A DNA stretch of 64,000 nucleotides from Limnoperna fortunei (Eukaryota > Mollusca > Bivalvia > Mytilida > Modiolidae). Each line of letters opens with the position of its first letter. Position 1 is the first letter of the stretch. Below, piece after piece: positions 50,329-63,263 of this stretch. The position numbers and the translations under genes are program-made. The stretch lies in assembly GCA_944474755.1 (NCBI GenBank), contig OX104112.1:68310433-68374432 (forward strand). Direction: 5' to 3'. Below the pieces are notes generated by a model. The model did not search any database. It had not been told where the DNA came from and was given only the letters and a program-made list of their open reading frames with translations.

Positions 50329-50734
50329 TTTTATAATTAACTAGTCCACATCAATCAGGTCAATACAGGTTGGAATCGGGACAATACAGGTCGATCACGA
50401 AAATACCGATTTTGGACTAGTTAATTCCGATGTAGACTGGTTTAGCAAAATATATCATATCCGCAGTTTTTTACTGTTATCTATGTGAATATTATAGGAA
50501 TTAATTAATAAAAAGTAAACAAGAAAATGAGTAAACGTAATGTAGCCTTATAGAAATGTTATATACACACAATGTGACTAAGTTAGAGTCGTTAAAGTTT
50601 GTGAATGATTCATGGAATCTAGAATTCATAAAACACACATTTCATAAACACACAGTATTTTTATCAAGCCAAGAGCCATTTAAATGAAATATAAAATATA
50701 CAAAAATCTTCAAATAAAGTTTCACTTTACTCAC

Positions 50735-50913
50735 GATAACAGATACATTCGATGGAGAAGATGTGTGTTTAATGTTGTACATATGTTTTTTAAACCAGTA
50801 TGCATTATAGTCAATTCTGAAATAAGTTTCATAGTAATCGGAGTCGCGAGCAGCAAATTCAGGAACACCAGAAACAATAGTACAAGCTTCCAGGTGAAGA
50901 TTTGAGGAGCCAT
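50735..50913 (-). CDS. Weak candidate: first coding exon of a small secreted protein
   Basis: On the - strand an ATG at 50913 opens MAPQIFTWKLVLLFLVFLNL then LLATPITMK, a convincing signal-peptide shape. A TATA-like TTTTATATA lies about 110 bp upstream (near 51030-51021). A GTGAGT donor follows base 50735. After the signal peptide the residues look less protein-like than the overlapping second frame (DSDYYETYFRIDYNAYWFKK), so either the exon is frameshifted or the signal is chance. No downstream exon was found and no family recognised. Confidence 0.2.
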
Positions 50914-51594
50914 ATTCTTGTTTACTACATCCACCCTGCGCTTGCATACCATACTACCGGAACCAAGTGCTTTTAGACTACATAGATTTTTGTTCACACA
51001 ATTTGCAATACTACAATATGTGTATATAAAATGTTTGTTTAATACCAAGAAATTCTTAAGTGATTATTGATTTAATTCCGTCAGTTAATCTTAAACACAA
51101 AATTGTGATATTTTTATAATATTAGTCTTGGCGGAATTCGGAATATCATTGCATTAATTTTAAGTTGATAATAATGTATAAACTAAATAGTTTCCAAATC
51201 AAAATTAATATCATCGTCTTCAGTAAATAGTATGAAGAATAACAAGACTCCATCTGCAAAAACATTGTAGATAGTTTTATAAGATGAACGGTGATAAAAG
51301 GTCAAAAAAAACGAATCCATATGGTGCATTACCTTTTTATTATTAAAATGGCTGTCAAACTGCCTACAAAACACTCATTTTGCAGAGAGATGATTTTCAA
51401 ACCCATAATTATGTTGATATTTTTACAAGTTTTACCTAAAACTTCCTTCATAAGACTTTATTTCGTAACTGTTAGCTAGGTATAGCTGGTTGTCTGATAT
51501 ACATCGGGGAGATAGAACTCTTTAGCAACATCTTAATATACACTTAAGTATTGACTATACATGTATAACTAAAGTACAAACCAAGCCATCGTAT

Positions 51595-51702
51595 CCCTCT
51601 AACGTCTAGAAAAGTGGCAATCTTTGTCAATTAAGGTTTAGAGTCCAGCACCTTGAAACCCCAGAGCTGACACACGAGTGATCACAAGTAGACCACTCGT
51701 AT
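51595..51702 (-). mobile_element. Degenerate SINE copy
   Basis: AAAAGTGGCAATCTTTGTCA, ATTAAGGTTTAGAGTCCAGC, and GTGATCACAAGTAGACCACTC are the reverse complement of the SINE body and head, without clear ends. Confidence 0.65.
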
Positions 51703-52739
51703 TCTTAATCTATATATGAATGTATTTTATGTATCTAAATATGTCTGTAACGACTTTTTCTCATCATCGTAAGTAAAATTAAAAACCGAAATCCGCATGG
51801 TTCGGAATTTGTTACTTTACACTTTAGCAAGACAAGTAAATGAAACATATTTCACGTCAATACTTTACACCTTAAAGAGAAAACATTCCAATGTTTAAAG
51901 GTTGAGTTTAATATTTGAGTCATACATGTATTGTATTTATGGTATTTGAAACGCGTCCCTATTTGGTCAGATTTTGCGAGAGAAAAAAAATTTACAGCTA
52001 AACCGCTCATGACTTCATTATTAAATCAATGTATGAGTGATTTGGTCATTAATAAATGTTTGTAAAGCATATTTAATCCAAGTTTTTGATACGAATAACA
52101 AAATGTTGAGACTTTACATGTCATTTTATTTGTAGCGGAGTACAATAAAATAAAACTAACTTCTTGCTGTTAAAATAAAAATAAATACATATAAAATTTA
52201 TGATCAGTGTTTTTCTTTAAGAAGCATATATCTACATGTACTACTAGTTATCTCATTACAGGTTCGTAAAATCAATTGCACAGAAGAAGAGGCAGAGGTT
52301 TGGACAAAAATACCCACATTTACTTCAGTTTTAGGCAATGCATATTTTTAAGAGAAGGTTGTTTTCATTGATTTTAATTACTTGATTTCTTAAGAAAAGG
52401 GGACCTTTTTCTATAAGTCCAGGAGGCAGCTGCATCCCTTTCCTAAATACACTCTATAGCCATGTAGTGATGTATTATCGTGAAAATTAAGAATATACTT
52501 GTATCCCTATTAGGCTGTACGTGTATATGTGTCATCATAAATTCTAGTTAACAGCCACATGTTGATGTAGATGTAAATTGGGAAAGGCTAGGCGCGTTTA
52601 GATGTATGTACCCAGAACGGACAAAGTAAAAATCAATACAATCGTTACAAACCTTAAATTATTATAAAAATATCAAATATATATTTAGGACTACAAAAGT
52701 GAAATCAAACACTGTTAGCATAAGATTTTAGTAGCGTAA

Positions 52740-53460
52740 ATTGATTGATTTGATTCTTTGATTAACGTTCAGCGAGCAATATTTCGGCTATACTTATGAC
52801 GTCAACATTTAAATAATAAATACTTATTAAATAATTACATTTTCACGTTAAAGACTAAAATTTGGCATCATACAATAGTATAAGCATATAAATATATAAA
52901 AAGACCGTGTAAAATTATAAATACATAATCATTAAAATATTTTGTTTTAAATTATTTTCTCACGTTAAAGACCTACAATTCAATAGTATGAGTATAAACA
53001 CATCAAAAAATGAAAAGTACAATTATAAAAACATATACATATCATAATTATAAGTAATATATTTTTAATTTCTCTTTAAAATTCCCATTTTTTCCCAGGC
53101 GACATTTGTGAACAAATTAAAACAAGAATCTACAGTATAAAATCGTTTTCTAAAGTGAGCCAAGTCAACATAGTCCATCAAGATATGCTCCAGTTGCATT
53201 GCACACACTCGGGTCTTTATTCATTTGTTAAGTTATAATCGTCTTGGCGACCTATATAACAGGCTTAATTTCGTGGCAGTATTGGGTGGTGGATCTCATG
53301 AAGTTTATAAACTTCAAAATTCCAACCACTTTGCCCCAAACTAGAAATAATATCATTATGCAGGGCGCTCTCGATTAACGACTGTTTCCATGATTTCCCA
53401 CATGGGAATTCAAGAAAAAACATCTCTTTCCTATTGCAAAAAGCGATGTGTGGATTTGAA
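52740..53460 (-). mobile_element. 5'-truncated, decayed non-LTR retrotransposon (LINE) 3' end
   Basis: On the - strand broken frames give EFPCGKSWKQSLIESALHN, RPECVQCNW, then after a frameshift LEHILMDYVDLAHFRKRFYT and VDSCFNLFTNV. This is the CxxC...HIL...C-type zinc-knuckle end of LINE ORF2 proteins, with several stops and frameshifts. A 3' UTR of about 340 bp follows and ends GAACGTTAATCAAAGAATCA then AATCAATC-type bases near 52740. The reverse transcriptase itself is missing. Confidence 0.8.
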
Positions 53461-54589
53461 TAATTTATATAATGTTAAGGTTTTTAATATCGAAATTTTT
53501 AATAGCAATTATAAACATGGCAGGGAATCTGAGCATATAATAAACTTACACTGATCTGACTAAGCATTTTTTTTTATTGCAAGAAGAATAGCTTGCGTTT
53601 TGTTATTGTATAAGTCTATCTTTAATATTCATTTCCATGACATTGCAGATACAACCCGTGAGGGCTCTAGGTCACCCGTTGGAGAAATGACAGTGGCAGG
53701 TGTTTGAAAGGTCAGTTTCATTTTCATACCATATGGACCACATGTTGTATCGTGTGATTTATTTAACGAAATTTTGAGCTATTACAAAGAAAATAATTAT
53801 TATGTTATAAATTTTTGGATTGAAAATAAAGTTTATATGGATTTTTTTCGAGTTTTGACTAGATGAAAATCACTATGTTAATTTTAAGCAGATAAGAGTT
53901 TTGCAAGTTTCGGCCAGTTTGTTTGATATATACAATACTGCTGTATTATGTACAGGGACTGGGGAAATGCGAGGCTGCGCCACATACAAAATATAGGAGC
54001 TATATTTTTTCGAAAACACCAATTTTGTTTTTATCTTGCAAATGAAAATTCTTTCAAATGTTTTTTTTATATGTTATATTTTAACCCCAATAGTTCCCAA
54101 AGTCTATAATTACAATAAAATTTTTCTTGTTGTCATTACGTTTCAAAAATATTTATTTATTTATATTATGGATAATGCTAAAATACCGCAAATATTGTAC
54201 ATTTACAACAAATACAGGTCGGTTTTATTCGACGGCCAGTATTCGACCCTGTATTTGCCCAAAACAACGGCAATTTACTTTGACTCACGTAACCTGCCAT
54301 TAACTAGGACAACTTTCAAGTGAAAGTCCTTAAAAACCTTATTTTTATTACAAAATTTAGAGATTGAGACGTATAAAATGAAGCGGCATTCACGCTGATA
54401 AGTAAACCCTGAATTCTATTTTCCATCACTTCAAATCGAGCTGATAATTAATGATATACAAATCAATTTAATGTTTAAATTTTAAGTAGGATATCACAAA
54501 TTTAACAATAAACATAATTTCTTAGTTGCTTTTATACCGACTGCATGTAATATATATTAGCCATACCGTAAAACAATAAAGCCACAGAA

Positions 54590-54822
54590 ACATGGTCACG
54601 TTAAAGACATTTTTAAAACGTGGTTAAACGTGAATATACGTTAACCTATCCCGTTTGCTTTGAACAATCCAAAACAAACGTAGTGAAAATTAGGCGTAAT
54701 AAATACATACTAAATACGTAGCAAAGCGTTACGTTACGTAACAAAAAAATACCTAACATTTAACAAACGTAGGAGAAACGCAGTTGAACGTATTCACACA
54801 ATTTGTGCGACGGAACCATGCG
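54590..54822. repeat. ACGT-rich sequence flanking the 62/64-bp array
   Basis: Many ACGT words (CACGTT, TACGTTAACC, AATACGTAGCAAAGCG, TTACGTTACGTAAC, AAACGTAGGAGAAACGC). Several are inverted, diverged relatives of the CTACGCTTTTCTACGTTTC stretch of the array. Confidence 0.5.
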
Positions 54823-55262
54823 CATTGTACTTCGCATGACTACGCTTTTCTACGTTTCATGTATGTAATAACTCGTTTTTATTCGTCATTGTACTTCGCA
54901 TGACTACGCTTTTCTACGTTTCATGTATGTAATAACTCGTTTTTATTGCATTGTACTTCGCATGACTACGCTTTTCTACGTTTCATGTATGTAATAACTC
55001 GTTTTTATTCGTCATTGTACTTCGCATGACTACGCTTTTCTACGTTTCATGTATGTAATAACTCGTTTTTATTGCATTGTACTTCGCATGACTACGCTTT
55101 TCTACGTTTCATGTATGTAATAACTCGTTTTTATTCGTCATTGTACTTCGCATGACTACGCTTTTCTACGTTTCATGTATGTAATAACTCGTTTTTATTG
55201 CATTGTACTTCGCATGACTACGCTTTTCTACGTTTCATGTATGTAATAACTCGTTTTTATTA
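54823..55262 (+). repeat. Satellite-like array: 7 units alternating 64 and 62 bp
   Basis: Units start CATTGTACTTCGCATGACTA, then CGCTTTTCTACGTTTCATGT, ATGTAATAACTCGTTTTTAT. They end alternately TCGT or G. Starts are at 54823, 54887, 54949, 55013, 55075, 55139 and 55201, giving spacings 64/62/64/62/64/62. The higher-order unit is 126 bp and units are otherwise identical, so the array is recent. Confidence 0.96.
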
Positions 55263-58200
55263 CGTTTCTTTATGCTTTAGTTAGACATGTTCAGGTGTCG
55301 CAGTTTTTGCACGTTTCTTTAGCTTAAGCTAAGTTCTACGAGTTTGTAGGCTATGTTCTATGTCATTTCAATTTCGCGGATCAATTGATTCTGATGCAGG
55401 CTATACAGATCTAACCATGATGATAACCATGTAGTAGTAACTTACAATAGCAAATTGACAAAGCTTACAAATGTAATTAAGCATTAGGTGAACAATGAAA
55501 CTTCGACAAACATAATTAATTGGTCAGTTTTTATTAAAATATTATAAAATACCTTCATGAAGTCTGTTGTGAAAAGCAGTTTCTAACATCGGCAGATACT
55601 ACATGTATACATGTACACGAAGTACCATTGTGCCATAACTTGTGGTTCTAATAAACGTAAAACGCAAATAAAATATCATAACAGATATTAAGGTTATAAA
55701 TATTACGTTAGACACGCATTTCGCCTAATAAAGACATCAATTGTGCTCAACTGAAGTTGATACGAATTATTTTTGATAGAGACCAAATATTGAAGGAAAG
55801 CTGGACTTCGTATAATATTTTAAATTTTTCGACAGAGATAGTTAACTATTTTATTAAAAACGGGAGCTTTGGGTAAGTATTGTAATGTATATAAAACATC
55901 AATACATTTATCATTTACAAAATGTACTAGAGTTTTCTCCTCAGTGGTTACGGTGTTTGTCTCTAAAAACGATACAAAGTCTAAGGGCAGTAGCTAATGG
56001 AGTAATTTAGTATAATTAATTTACTTCAAGACTTATAATATTTACCTACATGTATTAGTTTCAATACATTAGCTGTAAATAATATGAATATAAACTTCTT
56101 CCTGTATTAATTAGGATCATACGTTTTCTGTCTAATAGCGATACCCATTATTTTCCTTTATTGATTTATATCAAACAAATTTATGAGATATTTACTATCA
56201 GACTCGAGTGTTTCTATTTTCTAATGAGCATAAGAAACAATATTATCATTGACGTCTATGGTTGCAAGATATTTATACATTCGTTATATGTGAGTTACGT
56301 AGCAATTCATTAACTAAAGCATTTCCACTGACTTCATCTTTTGGTAAAGAAGCTATATTTTATTGCAGAATTATTTATGATTTCGTCAGGTGGATGTCAT
56401 AAGCATCCGAAAAGACTGGTGTGTTCATTTATTTAACATCTATTTATGACATTTATGTCATGTAATAGATTCTCCAAACGAGAATGTAATTGAATAGAAA
56501 TAATAGTTTGAGATTTAAGATCATACTTAACAGATTATTTTATAAGTCATAAAAATATCAATAAAGGGTTTACTAAGAGAAGAGAATTAACTGTAAGTAA
56601 ATAAACTGTATGGATAACTTCAACCAAAAATACAGTCATTATAATCATTTAGAACTTTCGTAAATAATTGTAACACACAAGCCCTACAAATATTTGTATG
56701 TTAACAAAAGCGTATATAAACACAGGTTAGCATATGTGTTGGCTGAAAGGTTAGTAATCCCTAGTCCTACTTCCGGTGTCTTATGGTGAGCGTATGATCT
56801 TTGGTCATGCTTTGTTTATTATCAATAGAAACATATGATTACATGTAACTCAGTGAAATCAGTTAGCAATTTTCTACATAACTCGTTGTTTTTTGTTTTG
56901 CTTAACTTATACAAAAATGTTTCGAAATGCATGTGCATGTAAGAATTCCAATGTTTTTATTCCGTTTTTCAATCTATTGCATTTGATAGTTTATGATGTC
57001 CTTTTTATAGAAAAGAAGTAATTAGCCGGCTGCATATCCTATCTACTCTAGTTAATCGATACGCAAATAATGAGTTCCGATACAATCATGAAAATTAAAA
57101 AAAAAATCCAAAACATGCAATACTGATTTCAAGTAGAAAATATGATATTTTACAAGATTGAGATCTGTATGACTTTGAAAGATGTGGATTATCACTCAGT
57201 TTCTAACGACACCTACGATCATATGTAATTAATAATTACATCGTCGATGGCTGTCTTTTGGCATTTAAAGCAAAGGTAATACGATAAACCGCCATCACAT
57301 TGTATATACCATTTCTGTTTTTGAAAAAAGGATGAACATATTTATTGTAATTTTAATTTATACCAATGACGTCAATTTGAGAGCATGTGTTGCAGAGTTG
57401 ATAATATGTTATGCATTTTTGTTGTCAGATTTTATGACACACGTTTGTGTAGCAAACACACACGCTTAGCGCACGTTATTGGGGGATTTTTGGTGTCCAA
57501 TAAATATCTATTTGGTTTTGAGACCTTTATCGAACGAAGAAGTGTAAAAAACTAGTATTTTTAAGTTTTGGATAAAAAAAGCTATATCCCTCTGTTGAGC
57601 AACAAAGATACTCGAATTACTAGTATTGGAAACTTAAATTTGTTAACTTAAAATTCCGTTACAAATCGCGTTGTAAATTGAAACAAGAAAAGCAAGACCA
57701 GATTTAAACATTCAGAACTTTTCCTAAATAGTTACTGGTTTTCCTGAAATTTGGTATGAGCGTTGGGTACTCATAATTGTGTACGTCATCAGTTTTCCGC
57801 GTCAACATTTGACGTCATTATATAATATGATGACGAAATCATAACTATGAATTTCTGTAAATATTGGGATAGGAAGTTGTATTTTGGTGCTGTTTTTACT
57901 TTAAAATTGTTAAATTTAAAAATTATCAATTTTTTTTCAGAATGCTTTTTTTTATTAATTAATGATTGTTTTTTTAAAATTTGCTTTCATGTTTTGTGAA
58001 AGCGCTATAAATATAACCTGGTCTAATAGTCACGTTTGTTTCGACACATTTATACAATTTTTTTACCAATTTATTACAACTTTTGACGTATCTGCCGAAC
58101 TTTAAATTCACACCTTGAAAATCTAAAGACACTTTACATATCCGTTTTTCTTAGTAATTTGTCCAAGATTTTTTCTCAGATTAACGCGACCTTTCCCATG

Positions 58201-59146
58201 TCTAAATATTTTCGTTGCCGCCACATTTTGTTAAAACTTTTTTATTCGATCGATGTTATAACAAAGATAGTTGAATGAAAATATATTATAATGCGCAAAA
58301 CGTTCTATGTGTTCGAATTTAAATACGATATAAGCACAAAATGGTTATTAATTGTGCCCATGGACGCACATCTAAAGACAAGGACCTTCTTTAACGTGCT
58401 CATAAAACTTATATAACATAACGAAGCTAAAATGACATTTAGAGGACCAAAAAACGTGCTTTACATCAAACCACTTTATATATCAGACTTGACGTAGACA
58501 TGTCCTTAGAAAGAAAAACTCCATCAGAAATTTTCGCTGCAATAGGTAGTCTGTCCTCTTTCCGCATTTGACATTTTCATGGACACGACAAATACTAGAT
58601 AGGCGTATAATAAGAAGCTCACACTGCTTACTTGTCAGAGGAACCTGAGTGCCCCATGGTTTTCATTCGATTACTTACTGTTTGTTTTACTTATAGTTTC
58701 TGTCGTGTGATTGTAATTGTTCCTTGACGGATTTTGTTGGTTGGTAGGTTTCCTTGCTTTAAAACATAGTTAGATGTCCATAAAACACGTCTATTACGAC
58801 AACGATAAGTCTAACCAGACTTTGGTCCTAATATTATTATTTTCTATAGTTGTTGGTCAAATTTGTCAAAACATAATAAAAGTGAATCAAAAGAACTACT
58901 CCTTCACACTTCTTGTATAGTATTCAAGAAAAATAGTAGTAATATTTTTAATTTAAACAAAAAAGAAAAAGAATATAAGTATGATTTCTCCTAATACTTT
59001 CCACCTTAGTTTTGGTACATCATTATACATTGTTTTACAGTCATTTCAGGTGTGGTAGACAAATTAACATATTTCAATAGAGAATGGATCTGAAGCGACA
59101 ATCGTGGTTTATATAGATGTGGTTTTAAGAGAACCTGATTCAATTC
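55263..59146. other. Intergenic, nothing firm recognised
   Basis: AT-rich. Contains the short ACGCATTTCGCCTAATAAAG repeat start (about 55705) and CRE palindromes at 57367-57374 and 57810-57817. No gene. Confidence 0.5.
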
Positions 59147-60430
59147 GCAACTTTATGGAAGTTTATGCTTCCTGTTTTATTTCTTCTTGTTTTGTGTTTC
59201 TTTTATCCTGTTTCGTTGTGTCGTGATCATGACGTATGTGGGAGATAATCAGCTTCAATTAATCTGTGGAAGTGATCGTTACACGTGTGGAGGATAATTA
59301 GCATCAATGGCGAAAAATATGTCTGATGAAAACACTGTAATTGTCTATAAAGGCAAACATCCCTGCTTAAAATGAACATTTATTAACTTTACGACACGTC
59401 ATTTTAAAAGATTTTATATAAAATGAATTGAGAGCATGGCATCTGACTAGTATTCTATTCTATAGGCAAAGAAAAAGTATTCATATCATGGTCTCTGATT
59501 AGTTTTCACTACGTAAAGACAGTTAGGATATTGACTTAGTAGAGTAGTGGACATCGGCGACCGGTCTAGAAAATAGGAATACCGATCGCAAATCTAGCAT
59601 AACGCTTCTAACATGTGTTTCTCGAGTTCTATCCAAATTTTATGTATGCATATATCCAAGTATCAGTTTCTACACAATTTTCACACATCGAAACGGTTTA
59701 TATGTTTATATGATCAAATGTCACGTTGCATCCAAGTATTATTTTATATGACTATTGTGTAGAAAATTGCAAACAATTATATGGAAAACGTCAAATATTA
59801 GGGCATAATTACAATAACAAATACATTATCATGAAAGTAAAAAAAAACATATGATTGAAAAACGTGGTCAAACTATTGTAAATCACAATGTTGAGACAAA
59901 CGATCTCATTAAAATTAAAACACAAACACGAACTACAAAAAAAAACGAATTGTGGTGCTGGTAAAGGGTTAAGACAACACAATTCGTGTGACACAGCAGT
60001 AGTTTTTTATGTTTTAACGCCTTTGTTTTGCAAGGAACGGTTGCTATGCAAACTTTTCCAAAAGTTGAACAAAGAAAATCTACACAAATTGTCGACAGCT
60101 TTATCTTTCAACAAAATAGATTTATTAAACGTTCAGATTTCAAACTTATACGCAAGTTATACGACATCACAGTTAGTTAGAAACGTTGTTAGTTTGTAAC
60201 AAAAAACCGTCAATAACAACCCAATTTTAGTCATTATGCTGTGCAGTTTACCGATAGACTAATATAAATACAAAAAAGAACTAAAAGTCATTACACTCTT
60301 CCGAATATGGATATCAGATATCAGTTCCTATTAAGAAAAAGTACCGCTAGTTTGTTAGCACTCTAAATATTTTGACAATGTATCTCAGTTGGTTCTAATT
60401 TACACAATATGTAGACGTGATCAATCTACA
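59147..60430 (+). repeat. Segmental duplication, copy A
   Basis: Consecutive blocks recur farther right in the same order. TCCTGTTTTATTTCTTCTTG and GTGGGAGATAATCAGCTTC recur at 60712 and 60888. GACCGGTCTAGAAAATAGGA recurs at 61938. GTGTAGAAAATTGCAAACAA and ACGTGGTCAAACT recur at about 62000-62250. CACAATATGTAGACGTGATC recurs at 63950. No conserved frame is shared between copies. Confidence 0.75.
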
Positions 60431-61478
60431 CTGAGAACAAGGAGTAGTTTGTTTGACCCCGGTGAAAAAAATGTTTTTTTTAATTACGTATGGGGATAAA
60501 GTACATGATAAAAGTTGTTGACTTACAAATGTGATAAATAGATTGTCAAGAGTTTTAAGTAACATGTATAGTGATGAGATTTTAAATAGCAATATTTGTA
60601 TGTCTGGTACGACAATCTTGCAATATCATATTCAATATCATGTATCCAATCAATGTAAACCTTATCTAGTAATAACTATGTTGCGATGCCACGACTCTAT
60701 TTAAGTTTATGTTTCCTAAACCTGTTTTATTTCTTCTTGTTTTATGTTTCTTTTATCCTATCTCTTTGTGTTGTGATCGTGATATGTGTGGGAGATAATT
60801 AGCTTCAATTAATTGGTGGAAGTATGTATGACGAAAATACTGTTCATTGTCCGTCGTACGGCAAATATTACTGATAAATGTTTCCTGGACCTATTTTGTT
60901 TTCATTTTATTCTGTCTTTCATTTTCTGTATCTCGCAGTGTCATGATCGTGACCTGTGTGGGGATAATTAGCTTCAATTAATTCGGGGAAAGTATGCCTG
61001 ATGAAAACATTTGTACATTGTCCATTAAGGCAAACATCCATGCTAAAATTGATCATTTTTTAATTTTTCTTTAGGACATGTACTTTTAAAAGATTTTACA
61101 TCAAAAGAATTTACCGCATGGTATCTGACTAGTATTCCCGAGACAGAGTTAGTATTCTTATCATTCTTATCATATGAGTAGTATTCACTGCGTAAAGGAA
61201 GTAAGGATATTAAAAAATACACATATGATTATTAGACCAATGAGTTTGTATTTCATAATCATTGTAGCGTACAAATTTGATGGGTAACTTTCACCAGTCA
61301 TAATAGTAGGAAGAGAATAAAATGCATTTCGCCTTAAACTTGCCTTAACAAATTCTGAACTTGCGCTCTGACTGCTTTCGTAGTGGAACTTGATGTGTAT
61401 AATGTTGTTGAATTGTAGTTAATAACTAACCTTTATAAACCATCTATAAGTCATAGTTACGACCATTTAACTTCCTAA

Positions 61479-61720
61479 GGGGTCGTCCATAATTGTCAAC
61501 CATTTTCGCAAGTGTGCAAAAAGCACACTTTTTCAGACCCCTACCCCCAACAAAAGTGTACATCAACCATTAAACTAATATAAAAACCAAACTCCACGGA
61601 AACGAAAAATTTCTGAAGACAAAAAAAAAGTGTACACAAAAATGTCGAAATTTTAAACCCCCTCCCTCAAGTGTGCGGTTTGCACACTTATGAAAATGGT
61701 TGACAATAATGGAGGACCCC
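61479..61720. mobile_element. MITE with GGGGTCGTCCATAATTG ends
   Basis: Left end GGGGTCGTCCATAATTGTCA, ACCATTTTC, AAGTGTGCAAAAAGCACACTT. The right end is its reverse complement with a few mismatches, about 52 bp. TAA flanks both sides (61476-61478, 61721-61723). 242 bp. GGGGTCGTCCAT termini are known from Harbinger/ISL2EU-type elements. Confidence 0.88.
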
Positions 61721-61799
61721 TAAATGAAGGTTATAACAAAATACCGAACACAGATGAAACTGTAAAAAAACAGATATCAAAGTCCGAGAAACCGGTAAT

Positions 61800-61880
61800 G
61801 GTGCTGACTTGATACAGGCATTTCAAAAGAAATGGTGGGTTAACCCATGTTTTATGGCATGCCAAACGTCCCACATAAGG
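61800..61880 (+). repeat. Dispersed repeat copy related to 4672-4770
   Basis: GTGCTGACTTGATACAGGCA, TTTCAAAAGAAATGGTGGGT and TTTTATGGCATGCCAAAC match the copy in the SIK3 intron. Confidence 0.6.
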
Positions 61881-62998
61881 CAAATCGTCAACCCAGGTAC
61901 AACAAACCCTTGTTTGAGTAACTTAGTAGTCAACATCAGCAACCGGTTTAGAAAATCGGAATACCGATTGCAGAATCTAGCACAATATTTATAATTGTTT
62001 GAGATTGTGTAGAAAATTGCAAACAACTACCTGGAACGTGTCAAATATTGTTGCAAAATTACAATAACAAATATATGAACATAAAAGTAAAATAAGCGTG
62101 CGAATGCCCAACGTGGTCAAACTGGCGAAAAACGCAATGTAGAGACAAATTCTCTGACATTCAAGTAAAAATATAGACTAAAACAAGTTAAGAACGAATT
62201 GAGGTGTTAGTGAAGGGTAACCACAACACAACACATGTTGCACAAACAATGTTACTCTTTATAATTTTGAATTTCCATCAGGAAAGATATACATATATAA
62301 GTAAAAGGGTCAAAAATAGATAGTACATAAAATCCGGAGTAATCTTTGACGCCGACCATCCATCAGCGATCAACCATTTCAGCTTTAGTAAGGAGAACGT
62401 TCAGTCTAAAACTTAAATATATCTTTACTAAGAAATAAAAAAAGTTGTTCCTGATATTTCAGAATTAATTATTAAATGATGGATGTTCAATCCCTCAAAT
62501 GCGATTATTTGGGCCAGGTCAAACCTGGGCACACTGAGTGTAATTTGGAATGCAATACTACATTTGTTTCAGTTATTGGTTGATACCAATAAAGAGATGA
62601 CATGTGTGTAAGATAACACAACAGTCAAAATTACTGTTATAGTAATATATATAAGAATATAAAAATATTTGAATTCGGTTGAAAAAACAGCCATGATACT
62701 CTTATAATTAAAAACAGCTTCGTTAATTTTAGCATTGTTATAGTTGCCAATTCAGAGCAATGCTGCTATTTAAATTCATGACGCTACTATTTAGTTTGAG
62801 ACTACGTAAAATTTGAACAATACCGGTCTGAGTGTTTTTGTTTGTCGTTCCCACCTTATCTGTGTAGGTGCAAATAGCATTTCATTCTAATGACACTATA
62901 TAATATAATTCACTCTGCTGTATTTGCTATGTGTTTGGTTGTTGGTTCTAGAGTTTTTTTTTGTGGATCATCTTTTTGACAGTTTTTCTGGTGTTCCA

Positions 62999-63263
62999 GG
63001 GGCATCGGTGGCCGAGTGGTCAAGGTAGTTCGTTTACTATTGATCACGTGGTCTGTCAACACTGAGATTGCGGGTTCGATTCTCACTGCAGGCAGGGTGT
63101 ACTCGACTCCAATCTTAATTGACAAGGATTGCCAGTTTTCCTACCGCAGGTCGGGGGTTCTCTCCGGGTACTCCGGCTTCCTCCCCCAATAAAAACTGGA
63201 CGCCATGAAATAGCTGAAAAATTGCTGAAAGTGGCGTTAAAACACCATTCAAACATCAAACAA
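62999..63263 (+). mobile_element. tRNA-derived SINE, full length, with 12-bp target duplication
   Basis: Starts GGGGCATCGGTGGCCGAGTG; box B GCGGGTTCGATTCTCACTG; core CTCTCCGGGTACTCCGGCTT; tail GGCGTTAAAACACC and a short CAAAC tail. TCTGGTGTTCCA lies on both sides (62987-62998, 63264-63275), a perfect target-site duplication that fixes both ends. Confidence 0.96.

Noticed and set aside
59888..60199. 103-codon frame with Lys/Asn-rich product
   Set aside because: Lies in duplicated copy A; the matching region of copy B (about 62100-62260) does not keep the frame.
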